A program made the position numbers and the translations under genes. A stretch of 64,000 nt of DNA from Dimorphilus gyrociliatus (lineage: Eukaryota; Annelida; Polychaeta; Dinophilidae): contig CAJFCJ010000029.1 of assembly GCA_904063045.1 (NCBI GenBank), forward strand, positions 496,001 to 560,000. Direction: 5' to 3'. The notes under the pieces are model-generated. The model ran no database searches, had not been told where the DNA came from, and saw only the letters and a program-made list of their open reading frames with translations. This document shows, piece by piece, positions 57,640-64,000 of the stretch; the stretch's first letter is position 1, and every line of letters begins with the position of its first letter.

Positions 57640-60600
57640 TTATTTGTTTACTGTAAGAAAAAACTGTCGACGTTTTATATCGATTTAACTCTACGTTGGG
57701 GTAGAAATTTTTTTTTAACCATTAGTTAACAATAACTGAAGAAAATTAATGCCAGTATGGTATGGGAGGAAAGGGAAAATGAGAAAAACATCTGCGTCAG
57801 TCCCGAAATACGGTGCCACCCGTGACGCGAGACAAATTAAGTAAACTGATTTTTTTGTCTAATTGTAATTACTGAGTCTCTTGGTAATTTTGAATAAAGG
57901 TAATAAAGCCAAATGGTAATTTGTGACTTGACTTTGTGAACAACTTTATATTATTCTGAGAAAAACAAAATGATATTTCAGTTCTCATGGTATTACTCTG
58001 CTAAATGTATAGGAGAATAACATAGCTATTATGGTTCAATGATATGCAAACGATGTTGTAAAATACGCATTTAAAAAATCTTTTCCCTTATGCTTTAACT
58101 TTAATTTCACTCCTTTTTTCTTTTTATTAAATATAAGAATATTGTTTAGAATAAGGCATTTCATTCTATTTTATTCTCCTCTTTCTTTTTTAATTATTAT
58201 AAAAAGTTTTATTACAATATTGTTTCCCATGTTTTATTGTTTTGCAACTTCTCTATTATATTCTAGACCCTTTTATTTCAGTTATGACCTCTCGTCATGA
58301 GCATTTCGATAGCAAAGAAGTGCTAATACTCATACTGCGATAGGCTCCTTAAAGGTATCTAATTAGGGTTGTAATTCCATGGGTATGTCCATCTGCTATA
58401 GGGACATTCGATATCTTCGTTTTATTTTATTGCATAACAAACGAACTCCTGTCACGCGAGTATGGTAGGCCTATTATTTACCGATTCGACAAAGTGAGAG
58501 TGACATGTAGGATTAGTTAAACAGCCCGGTGGAGAAGTGCTAGAGCGGGGCGCCACGGAAAGGAAGATAGGTTAACCGAACATTCAACCCTAAAGACCCT
58601 TCGACGGCAGTACTGCCATCTGTAGATTCAACTTGTTGCTGACCCGGCTAGGGGCGATACACTTGGGACAGCCGGCAGTTAAAAAGACATTTCGAAAGCT
58701 TGACCGCATGCGGCGTTGATTTTTAGAACGGCATACTCGATTGTAGTTCAAAAAAAAGAAAATAAAACCCTCCTTACTGGACGCTTTGAGACCCTCGGAA
58801 ATACCTAATTCTATATAAATATATCAAGTAATACCTAGCCCACAAGCTTTATAGTATATTTCTTAATAAATTATTTATATGTACATATTTTTTAGCCCTA
58901 CTTAGCAACCACGATACGTAATGGTCTAATATATCACCCTGCTTTAGAATAATTTCACCCGTTAAAGAGATTAACACCTTTCCATATTTTATTTGGTAGG
59001 ATTAAAAGACCATTTTTTCCCGTTTAGGTGAAAAGTAAACAAGGAAACGCCAGAGATTGTTAAATTTAGTTTTAGGAAACGTATGCTAATTTTTGCATTT
59101 GTATAAAAATCGTGCACAATTAAGACCTTTCTATCTCTGTTTTTGTAATTTACCTACTATTATTTACTCGTAATTATAAACAAATAGCCAAGGTTAAAAG
59201 GGTCAGATAAATTTTCAAGTACGCCGTATGTCAGATTTGCGTGAAGATTAGTCATAAATTATAACAATTCAATTTTCTTGAAAAGAACGGATTTTCGGTT
59301 GAATAAATTTGAAATTATGACCATAAAACGGGAGAAGATGTTGAAAAGACTAACTCCGGCTGTTTACGCCCTAAAATTGATACACGGAAAAGCTTTAATA
59401 GATAAAAATATAAAAGACCGACAGTGTAATTGATGCTCAATTCAAACATTAAGTTATAAAAAGGAAAGTCAATAGACACATTAAATTGTCTTTTTGTCGA
59501 AAAAGTATCATTTTTTGTTTAATTTTTTTTCTTTAAAAAAAAAACAGGTAAAATAAAAAGAGTAAAAGTTAAATGTACTTTTAAAAACGGAATCACGGAA
59601 CCGTTAAAAGTAACGCTTTTCATAAGTAAAAGTCTTGTTTTTATCGTTTCTTTTCAACCCCTTTTTCCTATTATAATTGTATAATAAAGGAAATTTTTTG
59701 CTTTTTACTATACCTAATTAGTTGACCCCCTATATACATTTAGGGCTTATTAAATATATTGGCCTATGGTATAAAACTCTAATGAAGTAGTGATAAAATT
59801 TAGATGTATTTTAATATACCGTTTAATTGTTAAAGAAAAACGCGGATATTGGTTATAAAGCGCTATAGTAGGTTTAGTACACTGTACTTGATATTTATTA
59901 GCCATTTATACGCCGCTTATACAGTTTCTAAGTAGACTTGATGTACTGGAAACTATTAAAATGTACGAGAGCAAAACGTCTTTGAACGAAACGTTTTAGT
60001 TGGTTTGATGCGTTCGAATTTATTAAGCGTAAAACTGTTTACATGCGCGTTTGACGTAGGTCAATGGAACGGTCACTTTCTTTATCATTAAATACTATTG
60101 GGATAAAAAAATCCCTATTATTAATTATCTATCTATCTATGTGTTTTCAATAACGTATTTTTCATTAAAATACTACTTTGTATACCTTTTCACGGCATAG
60201 TGTATTGTATAATTATCTCTTTCCCATCATTTACATAATTTACCACTGTAACTAATTTCTCTTGTAATTGATTTGAAATTTACTAAATGTTAATATTATC
60301 TATAAGAAAGGAAAATTACTTTAAATATAAAAGAAACTATAATTTATGTTATTGTAAAATATAGGCAACAGGTGTTACTGTTCATTTAAAGTGTGATTCG
60401 AAATCTATAATTAAATTAGGCTTTCTAAATGAAAAAAATTGTTCTCTGTTGTTGACTGAGATTATGTAGTCACACCCAGACTTATCCTTATTTGCGTAAG
60501 CTTAAAACAACAGGTGTATCACAGACATTAGACTTTTAAATTGCGTTCAATCAATGTGATATCTGTTGTTTTTGTATTTCACTTTTTTTTCAGACTCTTC

Positions 60601-61763
60601 CTCTACAAAACAGGATGTGTTTAGTCAAATTGATAAATTCTCCTATTTCCTCGATGTCACTATTTAACGCCGGAAATTTAACCAACTTTTCGATGAGGAA
60701 TCGCAAAGAAGCCAAACAAGATTTACCAATGACACCAAACTATTTTATCTTATTAGGACAAGCCTTCAATAGATAATAATCACGGACGACGCCAGATAAT
60801 TTTTATATGACATCGCAACATCCAAGATTTTATAGACCCATTAGTGTGATAAGAAAGTTTATCAAGACCGTAGGGAGGAAGTGTCCTTATGAAACATAGG
60901 GCGTGTGTAAGACAGTGGCACCTACCGGTGCATTGAACGTGTGCTGTATTAAAATACTATAGAGTTGGACAAATACAATAATTTATTATGGAATATTAAA
61001 AGTAAGAAATTCATTTGTTATTATGTTATCAATTCCTCCAATAGTTTAATTACATTAACATGTCTATGTAAAAACTAATGTTAATAAAAGTTTTTCAAGC
61101 GTAAACTTATTAAAACCTGAAGAGTTTTGTTACATTTACTTATCACTAGATCTATCACTTATTTTCCAATTTATAAAATGGTAAGAGTAAAGAATTACAA
61201 GTTGTAAACTTTTACAGAGGAAATAGTGATTATACATATCTTACGAAACAGTTAAAAATCTCTTCAGTTGCTCTACTTAATCAGATTTACATATTTTGAA
61301 CTATACATATGTAATTTTTGTTATATTAATAAAAAGATTCCTCTCAATGTTAACTTTAATCATTAAACAATCAAAGAAATTTCCCTCAAAGTTAAAATGA
61401 CCAACAATTATTATTCTTCAAACGATGTTTGAAAGAATAAAACAAATTTAATGGGAATTCTTATGACTTGTATATCAAGATTTTCAATTAAAAAGTTAAA
61501 AAAAAAGCAAAATTGTAAGATAAGGATATTCTTTGAAATAAAGCATTCTTCTGTAACAGAACTCTGTGAGTAAAATTGTTAATTTTTTCATTTTTTCCAT
61601 TGAGATACGTCAATCTCTTCAAGCTTTGAAAGTCAAGACAAAAATTAAGTAATTAAGTCTACGACGCTTTCTTACTATTAACATAATGAATACTTAGTAA
61701 TGTTTCAATTATCGTTAATCAAGATAACAGAACGATGAGAAGAGGTCTTAAACAATAATAATG
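57640..61763. other. Gene-free stretch right of the ECT2-like promoter
   Basis: About 4.1 kb with no supported coding exon on either strand. A G+C-richer patch at about 58520-58690 stands out and includes a palindrome GGCAGTACTGCC at 58607-58618. The remainder is AT-rich. Confidence 0.55.
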
Positions 61764-62592
61764 CGCCATCTAACGTGCATAGACAGAGCAAGCCGTTTCC
61801 TACACTGTATAGACATAGCTGCCCGCTATCTAACGTGTATCGAAACAGCTGAACGCCACTATTCTACTGTTCAATTTCTCATCCGTTAAAAATCATTAAC
61901 AAAAAGAGCAACAGATCTCACAATATTCGATTATGTCTTAGAATTAGGATAAACTTCTAAAAATTACATTAAGAACATATAAATTTATTATTCGAAATAA
62001 AGACATGGTTCAACAAATTAAGAAAACCAATATTAAGACTACTAAAAGCAATGACAGAGTTTAAAAAATGATTTTAAAAAAACGTTCAGGAATAAGAAAT
62101 TTCTATAAAAAACTGTATTACGCTAGATTGAAAATCCAAGAAGCCATTCTCGACATTTTCAATAGTAACATAAAAAACAACTCCCACTTGTATACAGTAA
62201 TACCGGTAAAAAAAACAACAGCAATAATAACATACTACACTTGGATTTATAAAAAAAAACCGAATAATTTCAATACATTAAAAAGTTTATGGAAGTTAAA
62301 ACTTAAAATTATATAATATATAGGCTAAGTATCTTTTCTATTTCCCTAGATTTAAAAAAATATAAAGACACGGCGAAAAGAAATTAAAGAGCGCCAAGAG
62401 ACAATAAAATTAATATCCGTTTTCAACTCAAAAACTCATAATCAAAAAATAATGTCCGCTTAAAAACGCCATCTATCATATAAAAAACGACTGAAAAATT
62501 GGAAAGATACGCCATCTACAGACATAAGCATCCGTTAAAAATGCCATCATACGCCATCTACAAATTGCTGAATTTGCAAAAAACGCCGTCTA
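61764..62592. repeat. Cluster of CGCCATCTA motifs
   Basis: Exact CGCCATCTA at 61764, 62467, 62510 and 62552, with a near copy CGCCGTCTA at 62584. All are on the plus strand, ending about 275 nt upstream of the U2 snRNA. Around 61762-61850 the sequence also looks like loose tandem units (ATCTAACGTG repeated with about 66-nt spacing). Confidence 0.6.
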
Positions 62593-62866
62593 CCGTTTGT
62601 AAAAGAAAACTTCAAAGTGCTACCAAATTAAAAAAAAAAAGCCGTTAATAACCTATTCTCAATAATCTAGTCGCTCTAATATTTTTGAATTAGCATTGAA
62701 AAAATATTTCACAAGAATTCTTAATCAATATGAAGTGGAAACCGCTCCATGCGTTTATGAAAATAAGATATTACTACAAAAAGGTTCTAAATTTCGAATC
62801 GCAGGGACAAAAAGTAACGGAAATAGGCTCGAAACGCATAAAAAAACTGATGAAACGATGGATGTT

Positions 62867-63054
62867 ATCGCTTCTCGGCCTTTTGGCTAAGATCAAAGTG
62901 TAGTATCTGTTCTAGTTAGTTTAACCGCTAACTGATAACACACTGTGTTATCTAATATGGTTAACAGTATTTTTGTCTTCAGAGAAAGCATTAAGCTTGC
63001 TTAAGTTTTCTCACGGGTTGACTTGGTATAGCAGTACCTCCAAGTTTGGCCCAT
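62867..63054 (+). ncRNA. U2: U2 spliceosomal snRNA
   Basis: U2 snRNA pairs with the intron branch site in the spliceosome. The first 50 nt match U2 nearly exactly (ATCGCTTCTCGGCC, then GTGTAGTATCTGTTC with the GTAGTA branch-recognition core). The run GATCAAAG has the extra A seen in fly U2 relative to human. Stem IIa (AGTTAG with CTAACT), stem IIb (GATAACAC with GTGTTATC), Sm site GTATTTTTG, a stem III region and stem IV (ACTTGG with CCAAGT around GCAGTACCT) are all present. Length about 188 nt is normal. The stems differ from those of other animals but stay paired, which argues for a working gene. The 3' end is placed after GGCCCA and is uncertain by a few nt. I could not identify a proximal sequence element upstream. 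Confidence 0.93.
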
Positions 63055-63500
63055 TTTCTTCTACGGAAGAAAATTTCTACTCTAAAACAATAGCACATAT
63101 AAGGGAAAAGAACCTCTTGTCCTTTTGAGGTTAAGTGGGATTTTCAGTACATTTATACAATTTATTTTTATTTATGTTCCAGAAATGGTCCACGCTACCG
63201 GGTAGTATGAAAAAAGCTTCTACGTCGGCATTATCATATTGCAGAAGAATCAAACCACAATTGCTTTCTTTCTTCATAACAAGAATTATAAATCAACGTT
63301 TCTTCAGCGCTTGAAACTCTGGAAGGCCAAGTGTGGACGGCGGAAAAATAATTTATTATTTGTATAATTATCTGGTGGACGTGTGGCATGTGGAGAAAAA
63401 GTGGCAGAAGTACACGTCGGTGATTTACTATTCACTGCCCAATCTCCAGACATCTAACTGGAAAAAGCATTACAACTATTATTAGACGCTTCCAATCAAG

Positions 63501-64000
63501 TTAACACTCACACATGCCAATCCTGAACTCCCTCATCATGAAATTTTGGTTGTCATCTACGTCGTAGATGGTCTTGTCCTCTACTTCTAAATCGTAGTTG
63601 TGTTGGCGATGCCTCCAGTGGACATAGTGGTAGATTAGAACTATCTTACGCGATTGGTTCTCGGTATTTTCTGCGGTCAAAGGATCAATAAGCTTTCACA
63701 GGATTTCTCCTGGTTTCACTTGGTACTACATAACAACCAAGCAACGGCGGCGGCGTTTTGAAGGTTTCTATACACGCTCGCTATGTATTATTTCGAAATC
63801 CACATACCCTTTCACATTCGCGTTGTTAACGGTTCCATTGGACATATCTCTTGCGCGTCTATAGTTTTTGAATTTACCCTTTTTATCAAATTATTAGCGG
63901 GAAACAACGCATTGGTAAAACTGGTGCACTTTTGACTACTTGGCGCACTATTTTTTACCGGAGTGATCCCTGCCTCCACTTCCAGTAGATATAAATGTAT
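63501..64000 (-). pseudogene. Unrecognised broken open segments at the window edge
   Basis: Three open minus-strand segments have coding-like composition: 64000-63812 (runs off the window), 63845-63768, and 63695-63501. The last two share a frame but are separated by in-frame stops; the first is in another frame. I do not recognise the protein. Either this is a decayed mobile-element or viral-type gene, or small exons separated by short introns whose other exons lie outside the window. No ATG-started frame of useful length exists. Confidence 0.25.

Noticed and set aside
62068-62316. 82-codon plus-strand frame
   Set aside because: Lys/Asn/Ile/Tyr-rich translation of AT-rich sequence with no homology; the flanking repeats argue for noncoding DNA.
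1-64000. Possible tRNA genes, rRNA or CRISPR arrays
   Set aside because: No tRNA A/B box pair with a plausible cloverleaf, no rRNA blocks and no regularly spaced direct repeats were seen; the exon content shows nuclear animal DNA.

Overview
The window is nuclear DNA from an AT-rich animal genome (roughly one third GC by eye). Genes are split by very short introns, mostly 50-100 nt and modally about 55-60 nt. Gene content is metazoan: an ULK/Atg1 kinase, a full ankyrin, a rhodopsin-like GPCR, an ECT2-type RhoGEF and a U2 snRNA. Compact introns and a giant-tailed ankyrin suggest a compact-genome protostome. A miniature annelid would fit, but the sequence does not settle the phylum. Exon boundaries were worked out by hand from splice sites, reading frame and family homology. 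In every multi-exon gene the exon phases close and the total length is divisible by three.

Layout. Minus strand, right to left: ECT2-like RhoGEF without BRCT domains (57450-53780), orphan single-pass membrane protein (46925-45271), giant ankyrin (start codon 37508, or candidate upstream start 39510; stop 7845-7843, or alternative stop 6507-6505), ULK1/2 kinase (4874-809). Plus strand: an intronless GPCR (40275-41402) in the gap upstream of ankyrin, and a U2 snRNA (62867-63054) near the right end. The rest is gene-poor AT-rich sequence with AT, GA/CT and pyrimidine simple repeats. Two stretches hold several copies of CGCCATCTA, and broken open segments sit at the right edge.

The ankyrin locus dominates, covering about 33 kb. 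It encodes 24 ankyrin repeats, a ZU5-ZU5-UPA supermodule, a death domain, and a tail of about 4,300 residues. The tail comes from many small exons plus two giant exons (4857 and 5089 nt). From the second ZU5 domain to the second giant exon, nearly all junctions are phase 1, so exons can be skipped without shifting frame. Read with all main exons the product is about 5,859 residues. Several alternative ends are visible: an extra first exon encoding a hydrophobic N-terminal segment placed after the repeats (29444-29713), two extra candidate first exons (34777-34815 and 39382-39510), an alternative last exon (6505-6573), and a weaker internal last exon (27793-27833). Together they suggest one gene making repeat-bearing, membrane-anchored repeat-less, short and giant ankyrins.

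Functionally the genes are separate: autophagy initiation (ULK), membrane-cytoskeleton scaffolding (ankyrin), neuropeptide-type signalling (GPCR), Rho activation (ECT2-like) and splicing (U2). I see no operon-like linkage.
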